Positions 34,584-43,413 of a stretch of 64,000 bases of DNA are shown here, piece by piece (the first letter of the stretch is position 1; each line of letters opens with the position of its first letter). The notes under the pieces are model-generated. The model worked only from the letters and a program-made list of their open reading frames with translations. It searched no databases and had not been told where the DNA came from. The translations under genes and the position numbers were made by a program. Source of the stretch: Chitinophagaceae bacterium (GTDB lineage Bacteria > Bacteroidota > Bacteroidia > Chitinophagales > Chitinophagaceae); assembly GCA_004028765.1 (NCBI GenBank), contig SAIX01000066.1, positions 62,001-126,000 on the forward strand, written 5' to 3'.

Positions 34584-36635
34584 GTGCGGATCATTCGAAC
34601 CATTCATCTGATATGCCTTCTATGGGTATTTTTATGTGTGCATAACCAGCTTGCCGCACAAACCACCTGTACCACGCCCGGTCAGAATCCAACCAGTGCA
34701 TTTCCTGTATGCGGCACAAAAGTATTTACACAAACATCCGTACCTGTTTGCGGTGGCCGAAAAGTACCCACACCCTGCACCGACGGCAACCAGTACACCG
34801 ATGTAAATCCTTACTGGTATAAATTCACCTGTTATATTTCGGGCACACTGGGTTTTGATATCACACCGCAAAACCAGGGGGATGATTACGACTGGCAGTT
34901 ATTTGATATCACCGGGCATGATCCCATGGATATTTATACCGATAAATCGCTGATCGTATCGGCGAACTGGAGTGGCTCTCCAGGTACCACCGGTGCTTCT
35001 GCCGCCGGTAAAAATCCTTTTGAATGTGCATCCGACCCGCGGCAGGGCATTCCTACTTATAGTACGATGCCCACCATTATCGCGGGGCATGAGTATCTGT
35101 TGCTCGTAAGTCATTTCGATGGTTCCACACAAAGCGGTTATACGCTTTCTTTTCCATCAGGTCCGCAGGGCGGAACAGCCAGTATTGTAAATCCCGTGAT
35201 ACCGGTTGTAACAAACGCGCGGGGTATCTGCGATGGTTCTGAAATATTCCTGAAACTGAATAAGCGGATCAACTGCAGCAGCCTTGCCGCAGATGGCAGC
35301 GATTTTACCGTGAGCGGCGCTTCTGTGGTAAATATTACTTCTGCCAGCGGCAATGGATGCAGCACCAGTTTTGATACCGATTCGATTTACCTGAAGCTGG
35401 ATAAAAACCTGGTACCGGGCACTTATACCATCAGCTCGAAAGTGGGTACCGATGGAAACACACTCGTAGACAACTGCGGCAATGGCATGATTCCCGGATC
35501 GGTGGCTACCATCAAATTCATTGCCCTGGTTCCCACACCAATGGACAGCATCGTTCCGGTGGTTTGTATAAAAGATACGCTTACACTTATTTTCAGGAAA
35601 CCCATTCAATGCAGCACCATCGCTGCAGATGGCAGTGATTTCCGTATTACAGGCCCTGCAGCCGTTACCGTGAAAAGCGCAGCGGGAATTTGTTCGGATG
35701 GCGTAAGCAGCAGCATCAGCCTGGTACTTACGGCACCCATCCGTGTGAATGGCAGTTTCACGATCACACTCAGAAACGGTTCGGATGGGAATACGATCAT
35801 TGATGAATGCGGGCTGTCCACACCTGCAGGATCCACACTTTCATTCACCACAAAAAATATCACGACTGCCGATTTTAATGCCGCGGTAGTAAACGGGTGC
35901 AGATCGGATACAGTTTATCTTACCCATAACGGGTATGGGGGTACCACGCAGTGGCAATGGTGGCTCGACAGCCTTGCATTCAGCACAATGCAAAACCCAG
36001 TGATCATTTCAAAAGATTTTGGTAACCACAACCTGCAATTGGCCGTGTACAATGGCTTTTGCAGGGATACGGCCCGAATCGTTTTCACTTTCACCGATCA
36101 CTCTGTAAAAGCTTCTTTTGCTGCGGCGGATACTTTATGTCCCACGGATACTTTGCACTTTACAGATCTAAGTACATCCAACACCATTGCATGGTATTGG
36201 AATTTCGGTAACGGGGTTACCAGCACTTTGCAATTTCCTGCTGCGCAGAATTATCCATTGACGGGTAGAAAGAATACCTATATCGCAAGACTGGTGGCTA
36301 CCAACCAATACAACTGTTCCGATACCGCATATAAAGTGATCACCGTACTCGCCAGCTGTTATATTGCGGTGCCTTCTGCATTTACACCGAACGGCGATGG
36401 ATTGAACGATTATTTATATCCGCTGAACGCATTTAAAGCCGATAACCTGGTGTTCAGGGTGTTTAACCGGTATGGACAGATCATTTTTGAAACGCGCGAC
36501 TGGACAAAGAAATGGGATGGCCGTGTGAACAGTATCCCGCAACCCAGCGGTACTTATGTGTGGACCCTTGATTATGTAAACCGGGATAACGGTCAGAAAG
36601 TATCGCTGAAGGGAACAACGGTGCTGATACGGTAA
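34584..36635 (+). CDS. Secreted protein with gliding-motility C-terminal domain (T9SS cargo)
   Basis: A 683-residue surface or secreted protein. The GTG at 34584 gives a clean signal peptide ending LAAQ; a TTG at 34536 would add 16 residues. After a cysteine-rich N-terminal domain (about 30-190) come two homologous beta-sandwich repeats (35205-35519 and 35544-35849) sharing CSSLAADGSDF / CSTIAADGSDF and GTDGNT / GSDGNT. A PKD-like domain (WYWNFGNG) and the gliding-motility-associated C-terminal domain (AFTPNGDGLNDYLYPL, FNRYGQIIFE, PSGTYVW) follow. That C-terminal domain is the type-B signal for the type IX secretion system. Its own function is unknown. Confidence 0.9.
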   Translation: MRIIRTIHLICLLWVFLCVHNQLAAQTTCTTPGQNPTSAFPVCGTKVFTQTSVPVCGGRKVPTPCTDGNQYTDVNPYWYKFTCYISGTLGFDITPQNQGDDYDWQLFDITGHDPMDIYTDKSLIVSANWSGSPGTTGASAAGKNPFECASDPRQGIPTYSTMPTIIAGHEYLLLVSHFDGSTQSGYTLSFPSGPQGGTASIVNPVIPVVTNARGICDGSEIFLKLNKRINCSSLAADGSDFTVSGASVVNITSASGNGCSTSFDTDSIYLKLDKNLVPGTYTISSKVGTDGNTLVDNCGNGMIPGSVATIKFIALVPTPMDSIVPVVCIKDTLTLIFRKPIQCSTIAADGSDFRITGPAAVTVKSAAGICSDGVSSSISLVLTAPIRVNGSFTITLRNGSDGNTIIDECGLSTPAGSTLSFTTKNITTADFNAAVVNGCRSDTVYLTHNGYGGTTQWQWWLDSLAFSTMQNPVIISKDFGNHNLQLAVYNGFCRDTARIVFTFTDHSVKASFAAADTLCPTDTLHFTDLSTSNTIAWYWNFGNGVTSTLQFPAAQNYPLTGRKNTYIARLVATNQYNCSDTAYKVITVLASCYIAVPSAFTPNGDGLNDYLYPLNAFKADNLVFRVFNRYGQIIFETRDWTKKWDGRVNSIPQPSGTYVWTLDYVNRDNGQKVSLKGTTVLIR

Positions 36636-36639
36636 GAGA

Positions 36640-36721
36640 AAGTTAGGAGTCTGGAATCAGGAGTTAGGAGTGAAAAGCAGTACTGACCATTCACCACTCA
36701 CTATTCACCCCTCACCCCTCA
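36640..36721. repeat. Word-repeat spacer of AGTTAGGAGT / TTCACCCCTCAC type overlapping the cdd stop
   Basis: AGTTAGGAGT occurs at 36641-36650 and 36662-36671. Words such as TTCACCACTCAC and TTCACCCCTCACCCC follow from 36690 and run into the cdd stop codon (36719-36721). The two halves use different words and pair only loosely, unlike the other palindromes. Confidence 0.7.
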
Positions 36722-37204
36722 CTTCATATCCTCATCGGTAAATTGAAAAGGCAGCAGTAAGGATGATTGCGGTATCACATAGATCTTGCCTTCTCTTCCG
36801 CCAAGGATCAAACGGATGGGATGACCGAGGCGCCGCTCATATTCCACCAGTGTTTGCCGGCAGATACCACAGGGCGAAATGGGCCTGTCGCTCTTACCGG
36901 ATTCGTTATAATAACTGATGGCAATGGTTTCGATAGGCACACCCGGATAAACAGAAGAGGCGGCAGACAACAAAACACGTTCTGCGCAAATACCAACAGG
37001 ATAGCTTGCATTTTCCTGGTTACTTCCTACAATCGTTTTGCCATTGGTAAGTTTTGCCACTGCACCCACATGAAAATGAGAATAAGGCGCATAAGAAATG
37101 GCGCTGGTTTCATAAGCCTGTTGCAGCAGTGCACGATCATCGGCATTTAAAGCATCAGGCGAATCGTATACTTCAAATAAAAAACTGTATTGCTCCTGGT
37201 TCAT
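36719..37204 (-). CDS. cdd: Cytidine deaminase
   Basis: A 161-residue zinc enzyme of pyrimidine salvage that converts cytidine to uridine. The catalytic CAER and PCGICRQ motifs provide the zinc cysteines and the glutamate. I start at the ATG at 37204; a TTG upstream is unlikely. The lepB terminator lies upstream, so cdd starts a separate transcript. The stop codon is overlapped by a word-repeat spacer. Confidence 0.95.
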   Translation of the reverse strand: MNQEQYSFLFEVYDSPDALNADDRALLQQAYETSAISYAPYSHFHVGAVAKLTNGKTIVGSNQENASYPVGICAERVLLSAASSVYPGVPIETIAISYYNESGKSDRPISPCGICRQTLVEYERRLGHPIRLILGGREGKIYVIPQSSLLLPFQFTDEDMK

Positions 37205-37228
37205 AGGTTTGTATTTAGACAAAAAAGC

Positions 37229-37250
37229 CCCCGTAACAGCAGTTACGGGG
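37229..37250 (-). terminator. Intrinsic terminator of lepB
   Basis: CCCCGTAAC and GTTACGGGG pair perfectly around four bases; on the minus strand GCTTTTTT follows. It lies 24 bases after the lepB stop. Confidence 0.92.
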
Positions 37251-37273
37251 ACCCCATCGGCAGTTAAAGATAC

Positions 37274-38779
37274 TTAATTTATGCCATTGAACAAACGTTT
37301 CCAGCGCGGGCCTTTGTTCCAGCTGAACCAGATCAGCGAAGCTTTACCCACGATATTTGTTTCGGGTACGAAGCCCCAGAAACGGCTGTCCTGGCTGTTA
37401 TGGCGGTTATCACCCATCATCCAGTAATAGTTTTGTTTGAAAGTATAATTGGTGATCTCTTTCCCATCAATAAAAAATTTACCGTTGTTCTCTTCCAGTT
37501 TATTGTTTTCATAGGTTACAATCACACGCCTGTACATTGCAATGGTTTGTGCATTGACCGGAACCGTAGTTCCTTTTTTTGGAACAGTGAGCGGACCAAA
37601 ATTATCGCGCGTCCAGGGATAGTTCACCTCGTCGTGCGGGAAAGTCATGCCCACCTGCGTATCAATAAAAGGTGCAACTGAAACCACATTGGGTTGCTTT
37701 TTTACTTTCTCCATTTCACCCGGTGTCATGTTAATGATATATACGCCGGCTTTACCGCCGGGGCGTATTTGCGATTCTGCATTGTCTGCATCGATGCCAA
37801 GCTCCTCTTTCAGAAAATCATCTGATAATGCTGTGCCTTTTGTTTCAACGAGGTATTCGGTTTGTGAACCGGGCGCCACAAATGCGGGCTGATCGTTCAC
37901 AAATAATTTTCCTTCTTTGATCTGCAAAACATCACCCGGCATACCCACACAACGTTTGATATAATTGTCTGTTTTATCCATCGGGTGCACGATAACAGGG
38001 AATTGTGCATTCAATGCATCACGATCGCCTTTAAACTGGTAACGCAATACATCGTAATACGTAACCGCGCTGCCGTAATCGGGCAGGTTGATAATGGTAT
38101 CCCCTTCGGGGAAATTAAATACCACCACATCGTTTCTTTTTACTTCAGTAAATGCGGGCAGCCTTTTATAAGGAAGCTGCACACCCTTGATATAAGAAGG
38201 AAGGGTTTTTGAAAACGGCATGGTATTGTGCACAAAAGGAAAAGAAAGCGGTGTTTGCGGGATACGCGGGCCATAACTCATCTTGTTCACAAAAAGAAAA
38301 TCGTTGATGAGCAGGGTTTTTTCCATGCTACCCGTTGGTATCACATAGGCTTCAAATACAAAAGTCCGTATGATGGTTGCGGCCACCACTGCAAATATAC
38401 CTGCATCGATCCATTCACGTGAGGCCGGCTTGTGGTAATGCTTTAATACATCGGCGCCATACCATTTTTCTTTTTCAGAAAAACCCAGGTAGGGAAAATA
38501 GAGAAAAGGAAATAATACGGTAAGGGTATGGTGAATGAGGTTTACCCTTTTGAAATGCATCACAAAAATGATCGTGATCCAGATGGTGATGAACTGCCCG
38601 GCAATGGGGATCAGTTGCAGCCAGAACCAGTAACGGCGTATATTGGTGATGCGGACTATTTCCCAGGTGTTATAGAAAGGTACCAGGGCTTTCCAGGGAG
38701 CGATACCTGCTTTTTTAAACATGCCATACATACCCAGGTGCCAGCCGATAGTGCCAATGATCAGTAAAATCAAACCCAT
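37274..38779 (-). CDS. lepB: Signal peptidase I
   Basis: A 501-residue inner-membrane serine/lysine peptidase that removes signal peptides. An N-terminal membrane part of about 105 residues with three or four helices (DUF5684-like) precedes the S26 domain: YVIPTGSMEKTL has the catalytic Ser, DNYIKRCVGMPGD the catalytic Lys, and GDNRHNSQDSRFWGFVP is box E. A large insertion (about 150 residues) lies between the lysine box and box E, which makes it longer than enterobacterial LepB; this is usual in Bacteroidota. I start at the ATG at 38779. Confidence 0.95.
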   Translation of the reverse strand: MGLILLIIGTIGWHLGMYGMFKKAGIAPWKALVPFYNTWEIVRITNIRRYWFWLQLIPIAGQFITIWITIIFVMHFKRVNLIHHTLTVLFPFLYFPYLGFSEKEKWYGADVLKHYHKPASREWIDAGIFAVVAATIIRTFVFEAYVIPTGSMEKTLLINDFLFVNKMSYGPRIPQTPLSFPFVHNTMPFSKTLPSYIKGVQLPYKRLPAFTEVKRNDVVVFNFPEGDTIINLPDYGSAVTYYDVLRYQFKGDRDALNAQFPVIVHPMDKTDNYIKRCVGMPGDVLQIKEGKLFVNDQPAFVAPGSQTEYLVETKGTALSDDFLKEELGIDADNAESQIRPGGKAGVYIINMTPGEMEKVKKQPNVVSVAPFIDTQVGMTFPHDEVNYPWTRDNFGPLTVPKKGTTVPVNAQTIAMYRRVIVTYENNKLEENNGKFFIDGKEITNYTFKQNYYWMMGDNRHNSQDSRFWGFVPETNIVGKASLIWFSWNKGPRWKRLFNGIN

Positions 38780-38799
38780 AGTTTTCAATTAAATGGTAA

Positions 38800-38807
38800 C
38801 AAAAGTA
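38800..38807 (-). promoter_or_regulatory. Possible -7 element of lepB
   Basis: TACTTTTG on the minus strand, 20 bases upstream of the lepB ATG, matches TAnnTTTG. No convincing -33 element accompanies it. Confidence 0.35.
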
Positions 38808-38937
38808 TTTGTTTCAGGCATACCCCTGTTCTTTGGGGCAAAGATTTCTGGTATGGGTAGCCCTTTCCGGTGAATATTACGGTTACAAACGTTAAAATAA
38901 TGAAAAGAGGTTGGCAATGAGGGGGTAACCTGCCTGC

Positions 38938-40098
38938 TCAGCGAAGCATTACGTAGGCATCTACATCCGCAGCAGTAATTTCTTTGCCAGAAAGAATGAT
39001 CAGCCGCTCCACCACATTTCGCAGTTCGCGGATATTGCCTGTCCAGTTATGTTTCTGCAATGCGTCCATTGCTTTTTTATCGATCGTTTTACGGGCCTGC
39101 CCGTATTCAGCAGCGATATCTGCCAGGAATTTTTCAACCAGCAAAGGGATATCATCACGGCGTGCATTCAGTGGCGGTACATGTATCAGGATAACACCAA
39201 GGCGGTGATAAAGATCGAGGCGGAAATTTTTCTGGTTCACTTCTTCCAGCAGGTCTTTATTGGTAGCCGCCACCACGCGCACATCTACTGATATTTCTTT
39301 GTCGCCGCCAACCCTGGTAATCTTGCCTTCCTGCAATGCCCGTAATACTTTGGCCTGTGCAGAAAGACTCATATCACCGATCTCATCCAGGAACAAAGTA
39401 CCACCGCTGGCCTGTTCAAATTTCCCGATGCGCTGTTTGATCGCAGAAGTGAAAGATCCTTTTTCATGCCCGAACAATTCGCTCTCGATCAGTTCAGCCG
39501 GTATCGCTGCACAGTTTACTTCAATGAGTGGTGCTGCAGCGCGGTTACTTTTTTCATGCAGCCATCTTGCAACGAGTTCTTTCCCGCTTCCGTTTTCGCC
39601 TGTAACCAATACGCGCGCATCGGTGGGCGCCACTTTTTCAATCGTCTCTTTTACTTTGCGGATTCCTTCGCTTTCGCCAATGATCTCCTGTACTTTCGAT
39701 ACCTTGCGTTTCAGTACTTTGGTTTCTTTTACCAGCGAGGTTTTATCCATCGCGTTACGGATGGTGATGAGCAGGCGGTTCAGATCGGGTGGTTTGGAGA
39801 TATAATCGAAAGCGCCTTTTTTAACGGCATCAACCGCAGTTTCAATATTGCCATGCCCGCTGATCATGATCACCGGTGTTTCTGCGTCCGATTCTGTTAC
39901 ACGCTGCAAAAATTCGATCCCGTCAAGTTTGGGCATTTTAATATCGCAGAGAACCACGTCATAGCTCCCCGCACCGAATTTTTTCCAGCCTTCCTCTCCG
40001 TCCACAGCTTCTTCTACTGTAAACCCTTCGTTCGCCAGGATTTCTTTTAACACATTCCGGATGGCTTTCTCATCATCAATGATCAAAATGCTAGGCAT
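38938..40098 (-). CDS. NtrC/NtrX-type response regulator without a DNA-binding domain
   Basis: A 386-residue two-component regulator. The receiver domain (1-120) has its phosphorylated Asp at 52 (VVLCDIKMP). The AAA+ domain (about 138-375) has Walker A GENGSGKE and Walker B GGTLFLDEIGD. The sigma-54-contacting loop reads GSFTSA (214-219) where the consensus is GAFTGA. The protein stops right after the AAA+ domain (AADVDAYVMLR), so the usual C-terminal Fis-type helix-turn-helix is missing. It may act from solution or through a partner, or no longer activate sigma-54 promoters. No kinase is adjacent. Confidence 0.92.
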   Translation of the reverse strand: MPSILIIDDEKAIRNVLKEILANEGFTVEEAVDGEEGWKKFGAGSYDVVLCDIKMPKLDGIEFLQRVTESDAETPVIMISGHGNIETAVDAVKKGAFDYISKPPDLNRLLITIRNAMDKTSLVKETKVLKRKVSKVQEIIGESEGIRKVKETIEKVAPTDARVLVTGENGSGKELVARWLHEKSNRAAAPLIEVNCAAIPAELIESELFGHEKGSFTSAIKQRIGKFEQASGGTLFLDEIGDMSLSAQAKVLRALQEGKITRVGGDKEISVDVRVVAATNKDLLEEVNQKNFRLDLYHRLGVILIHVPPLNARRDDIPLLVEKFLADIAAEYGQARKTIDKKAMDALQKHNWTGNIRELRNVVERLIILSGKEITAADVDAYVMLR

Positions 40099-40130
40099 AC
40101 AATTCTTTGTTTTCTGTTTACAATACTATA

Positions 40131-42206
40131 TCAAAAACGATAGATCATCCCTGTATAAAAATTAATCCCCGCTGCGGGATTGTAATACCGTTTACCGGCT
40201 GCATTGATATCATTCCCCAAGCTATAGCGCTGGTTCAGCAGGTTATCGATACCCGCAAAAATATCCCAGCTTCTTTCTTCCCTGCCACCCCGGTATCCCA
40301 GCTTTGCCTGGAGCAGTTGATAGGCATCGGCATATACATCATTGGCATCCGTAAGCGGCAATGCACCCGTACAGTTCAATGAAAGGTTCCCATACAGGTG
40401 TTTACCCGGTTCAATATCCATGCCAGTGATCCAGATATGAACCGGCACACCTGTTAATTGATTGCCCGAATAATTGATACCCGACTGCTGGTAATCGGTA
40501 AAGCGGTAAGGCTGGTAGCTGTAGCTGGTCCAGATACGCAGGCCGCCGGGTATTTTTGCGCTGTTCTTCAGGATATCGTATGAGAGATACCCTTCTATCC
40601 CGTTTTGCTTTGTGCCGCCTGCATTCACAAAATATTCTGCACCGCTTGTATTGGTGCGCCGAACGATCGCATTGGTAAGGTGAAAGAAATAAGCGGCGAT
40701 ATCAAAACGGATCCGTTTCTGCGCCAGTTCCCCCTTGATGCCGGTTTCAAAGTTCCATCCGTATTCTGCTTCGAGATTACCATAATAATTCCCATCGGAT
40801 GGCCGTACTTCTGCAAGTGCCGGCGGTGAAAATCCTTTTGCGAGAAGCGAATACAATGAAATATCAGGGGTAAGCCTGTAAGTAATTGCAATACGCGGTG
40901 TGAGAACGGCGGTGATTTTTTTATGGGTGAAAATGCTCAGCGGATCCGTGGTACGCCTGTAATGGAATGTTTGGTTATTGAGACTGAGGCCCGCAGTGAG
41001 CACCCAGTGTTTGGCCCAGTTCAGTTGCACCTGCGTAAACGCAAACCATTGCGTGGCATGGATATCATCTTTGAACTGAACGGTATCTGCTTTACCGGAG
41101 CGGTTACCAAAATCACTGATCAGCGAGCGGTTGTATAACCATTCCGCGCCTGTTGACCATTGAACGGCAAGGTTTTTTTTCTTTTTTTCAAAGATGACTG
41201 ATGTTCCCGCTGCATAATTCGCTTCCCCTCTTATCTCATAATTGGTGATAAAAGGATTGGTGAACAAAGTATGATTGGCGCTGAAAAAACTTTCCCACCG
41301 GAATGACGGCGACAGGTATATTTCATTTCGGATGGCCCCAAACAATGTTTTGTTATACACGGCTGTTTTTTGCTGAACTGCGCCGGGCAGGGTGCCTGCT
41401 GCTTGTCGCGACAATTGAGGGTTCTGCTGCATCTGCGCAAGTGTGATCCCCCCGGGTGTTTCATAAAAAAGATCTGTATAGAACATCAGCACCTGCCACA
41501 GTGTTTTTTTCTGCTGCCATTGCATCTGCCATTTCACCACATCTTTCCGGCTGGCAGATTGTTCCCGGTAGCCATCGGCTTGCTGGTGTGTTTGCTGCAA
41601 TACCGAAGCGAAGTGGTTACTGCTGTACTGCCATCCCGATTGCTGCTGAAACAATCCGTATGACCCGCCACCAATCCCGGTTACAAAACGGTTGGTTGCA
41701 CTATCGGTAAAGGATAAAGCAGTATGCAGCAGCAGGGCTCCTCCTGTGCCGGCGCCGTACATACTGGCAGCAGGACCTTTGAGTAATTCGGCGCTGCTGA
41801 TCATATTCATATCAGCGAGGTTGAGATAAGTGTTACCACCGGCATCGGTAAGCGGTATCTCATCCCAGTAAATTTTTACATTGCGGATACCAAATGGTGA
41901 ACGGAGCAAACTGCCCCTTATTGACAACCGGTAACTCGAAGGTGATCTTTCTTCCATGCGGATCCCGGGTATACTGTTGAATACGGGTACGAGCGACTGG
42001 TTGCCATACCTGTTCATTTCAACAGAACCGATGCGGGCAATGGCAGCCGGCGTTTCTTTCCAGCGTAAGCCCGATTGAAATGCATGTACGGTTACTTCTT
42101 CCAAAACCCGGGAAGCTGTCAGCGTGTCTTTTTGCAAAACATTTTTCTCCTGCCCGGTACAGCAAATGGATACAAATAACAGGAAGAAAATAAAAAAGGG
42201 TTTCAT
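40131..42206 (-). CDS. TonB-dependent receptor, siderophore type
   Basis: A 691-residue outer-membrane receptor. A signal peptide (MKPFFIFFLLFVSICCTGQ) leads to a TonB-box-like LEEVTVHAF, a plug domain (VPVFNSIPGIRMEERSPSS, RLSIRGSLLRSPFGIRNVK, LLKGPAASMYGAGTGG) and a 22-stranded barrel ending GMIYRF. It lacks the carboxypeptidase-like N-terminal domain of the other receptors here and resembles iron-chelate receptors such as FecA. The ligand is unknown. It starts 74 bases after pdhB, past a terminator. Confidence 0.93.
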   Translation of the reverse strand: MKPFFIFFLLFVSICCTGQEKNVLQKDTLTASRVLEEVTVHAFQSGLRWKETPAAIARIGSVEMNRYGNQSLVPVFNSIPGIRMEERSPSSYRLSIRGSLLRSPFGIRNVKIYWDEIPLTDAGGNTYLNLADMNMISSAELLKGPAASMYGAGTGGALLLHTALSFTDSATNRFVTGIGGGSYGLFQQQSGWQYSSNHFASVLQQTHQQADGYREQSASRKDVVKWQMQWQQKKTLWQVLMFYTDLFYETPGGITLAQMQQNPQLSRQAAGTLPGAVQQKTAVYNKTLFGAIRNEIYLSPSFRWESFFSANHTLFTNPFITNYEIRGEANYAAGTSVIFEKKKKNLAVQWSTGAEWLYNRSLISDFGNRSGKADTVQFKDDIHATQWFAFTQVQLNWAKHWVLTAGLSLNNQTFHYRRTTDPLSIFTHKKITAVLTPRIAITYRLTPDISLYSLLAKGFSPPALAEVRPSDGNYYGNLEAEYGWNFETGIKGELAQKRIRFDIAAYFFHLTNAIVRRTNTSGAEYFVNAGGTKQNGIEGYLSYDILKNSAKIPGGLRIWTSYSYQPYRFTDYQQSGINYSGNQLTGVPVHIWITGMDIEPGKHLYGNLSLNCTGALPLTDANDVYADAYQLLQAKLGYRGGREERSWDIFAGIDNLLNQRYSLGNDINAAGKRYYNPAAGINFYTGMIYRF

Positions 42207-42241
42207 AAGGAATGTTGCAGCAAGTTATACAAAAACAAAAA

Positions 42242-42260
42242 CCCGGAGTGTGGCTCCGGG
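42242..42260 (-). terminator. Intrinsic terminator of pdhB
   Basis: CCCGGAG and CTCCGGG pair around a 5-base loop; TTTTTGTTTTT follows on the minus strand. Confidence 0.92.
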
Positions 42261-42279
42261 TTTTGCTTTATGGTGAATC

Positions 42280-43266
42280 TTATTTTTTCAGGTACATCAC
42301 TTCTTTTACCAGTTTTACCGTACGGGTAATATCGGGTATGGCAAGTGCGGCAAGATTGGGTGCATAGTGCATGGGGGCATCGGCACTGGTGATGCGGCGG
42401 ATAGGCGCATCCAGGAAATCGAATCCTTCCTTCTGGATACGGTAAGAGATTTCTGAGGATACCGATGAGAAAGGCCATTGCTCCTCCACGATAACGAGGC
42501 GGTTGGTTTTTTTAACGCTTTCGAGGATGGTTTGCCAATCCAGCGGACGGATGGTACGCAGATCGATCACTTCTGCACTAACGCCTTCTTTTTCCAGTTC
42601 TGCCGCAGCGCCCAGCGCCACTTTCATCATTTTGTTGAAAGAAACAATGGTTACATCACGGCCCTGTTTTTTAACATCAGCTTTGCCAAGGGGGATATAA
42701 TATTCCTCTTCGGGAACATCGCTTTTATCGCCGTACATCACTTCACTCTCCATAAACACCACCGGGTCCTCTTCATAGCGGATGGCCTGTTTCAGCAAGC
42801 CTTTGGCATCATAGCCGTTGGAAGGAGATACCACTTTAATACCGGGTATATTGGCATAATAGCTTTCGAAAGCGGTAGAGTGCTGTGCGCCCAACTGGCC
42901 TGCACTACCGTTCGGTCCACGGAATACGATCGGGCAACCGATCTGTCCGCCACTCATGGCCAGCATTTTGGATGCGGTATTGAGGATCTGGTCCATTGCA
43001 AGAACCGCGAAATTCCAGGTCATGAATTCAACGACAGGTCTTAGGCCATTCTGTGCGGCTCCTACTGCCACAGCGGCAAAACCCAGCTCTGCAATAGGGG
43101 TATCGATCACTCTTTTTTCACCAAATTCGGCCAGCATTCCCTGGCTCACTTTATAAGCGCCATTATATTCGGCCACTTCCTCTCCCATCAGGAGCACTCG
43201 CTCATCTCTTCTCATTTCTTCACTCATGGCTTCCCGCAGGGCCTCTCTGAAAGCAATAGAACGCAT
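42280..43266 (-). CDS. pdhB: Pyruvate dehydrogenase E1 component, beta subunit
   Basis: A 328-residue cytoplasmic subunit that, with the alpha subunit, forms the thiamine-diphosphate-dependent E1 of the pyruvate dehydrogenase complex. The start MRSIAFREALREAM, the cofactor-binding GEEVAEYNGAYKVSQG, GAQHSTAFESYYANIPG and the C-terminal EEQWPFSSVSSEI are typical. The partner pdhA is not in the window. It has its own promoter and terminator, so it is transcribed alone. Confidence 0.96.
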   Translation of the reverse strand: MRSIAFREALREAMSEEMRRDERVLLMGEEVAEYNGAYKVSQGMLAEFGEKRVIDTPIAELGFAAVAVGAAQNGLRPVVEFMTWNFAVLAMDQILNTASKMLAMSGGQIGCPIVFRGPNGSAGQLGAQHSTAFESYYANIPGIKVVSPSNGYDAKGLLKQAIRYEEDPVVFMESEVMYGDKSDVPEEEYYIPLGKADVKKQGRDVTIVSFNKMMKVALGAAAELEKEGVSAEVIDLRTIRPLDWQTILESVKKTNRLVIVEEQWPFSSVSSEISYRIQKEGFDFLDAPIRRITSADAPMHYAPNLAALAIPDITRTVKLVKEVMYLKK

Positions 43267-43287
43267 AGGTTTCGGTTAAATGAGCAG

Positions 43288-43320
43288 CAAAAATATAAGA
43301 TTCCGGGCTACAAAACCAAA
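43288..43320 (-). promoter_or_regulatory. Promoter of pdhB (Bacteroidota type)
   Basis: On the minus strand TTTG (43317-43320), 21 bases, then TATTTTTG (43288-43295) matches the -33/-7 pattern of Bacteroidota. It lies 22 bases upstream of the ATG. Confidence 0.5.
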
Positions 43321-43368
43321 AAGGGTTTACATGGCTGTTGTGGCCGACCAGCTAAGCTCCAACAAAAA

Positions 43369-43388
43369 GCCCCCGGTTGTCCGGAGGC
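43369..43388 (-). terminator. Intrinsic terminator of the large receptor gene
   Basis: GCCTCCGG and CCGGGGGC form a stem (one G-T or mismatch) around ACAA, followed by TTTTTG on the minus strand, 26 bases after the receptor stop. Confidence 0.88.
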
Positions 43389-43413
43389 TTCAAGGATAGA
43401 GAAGACATTTTGT

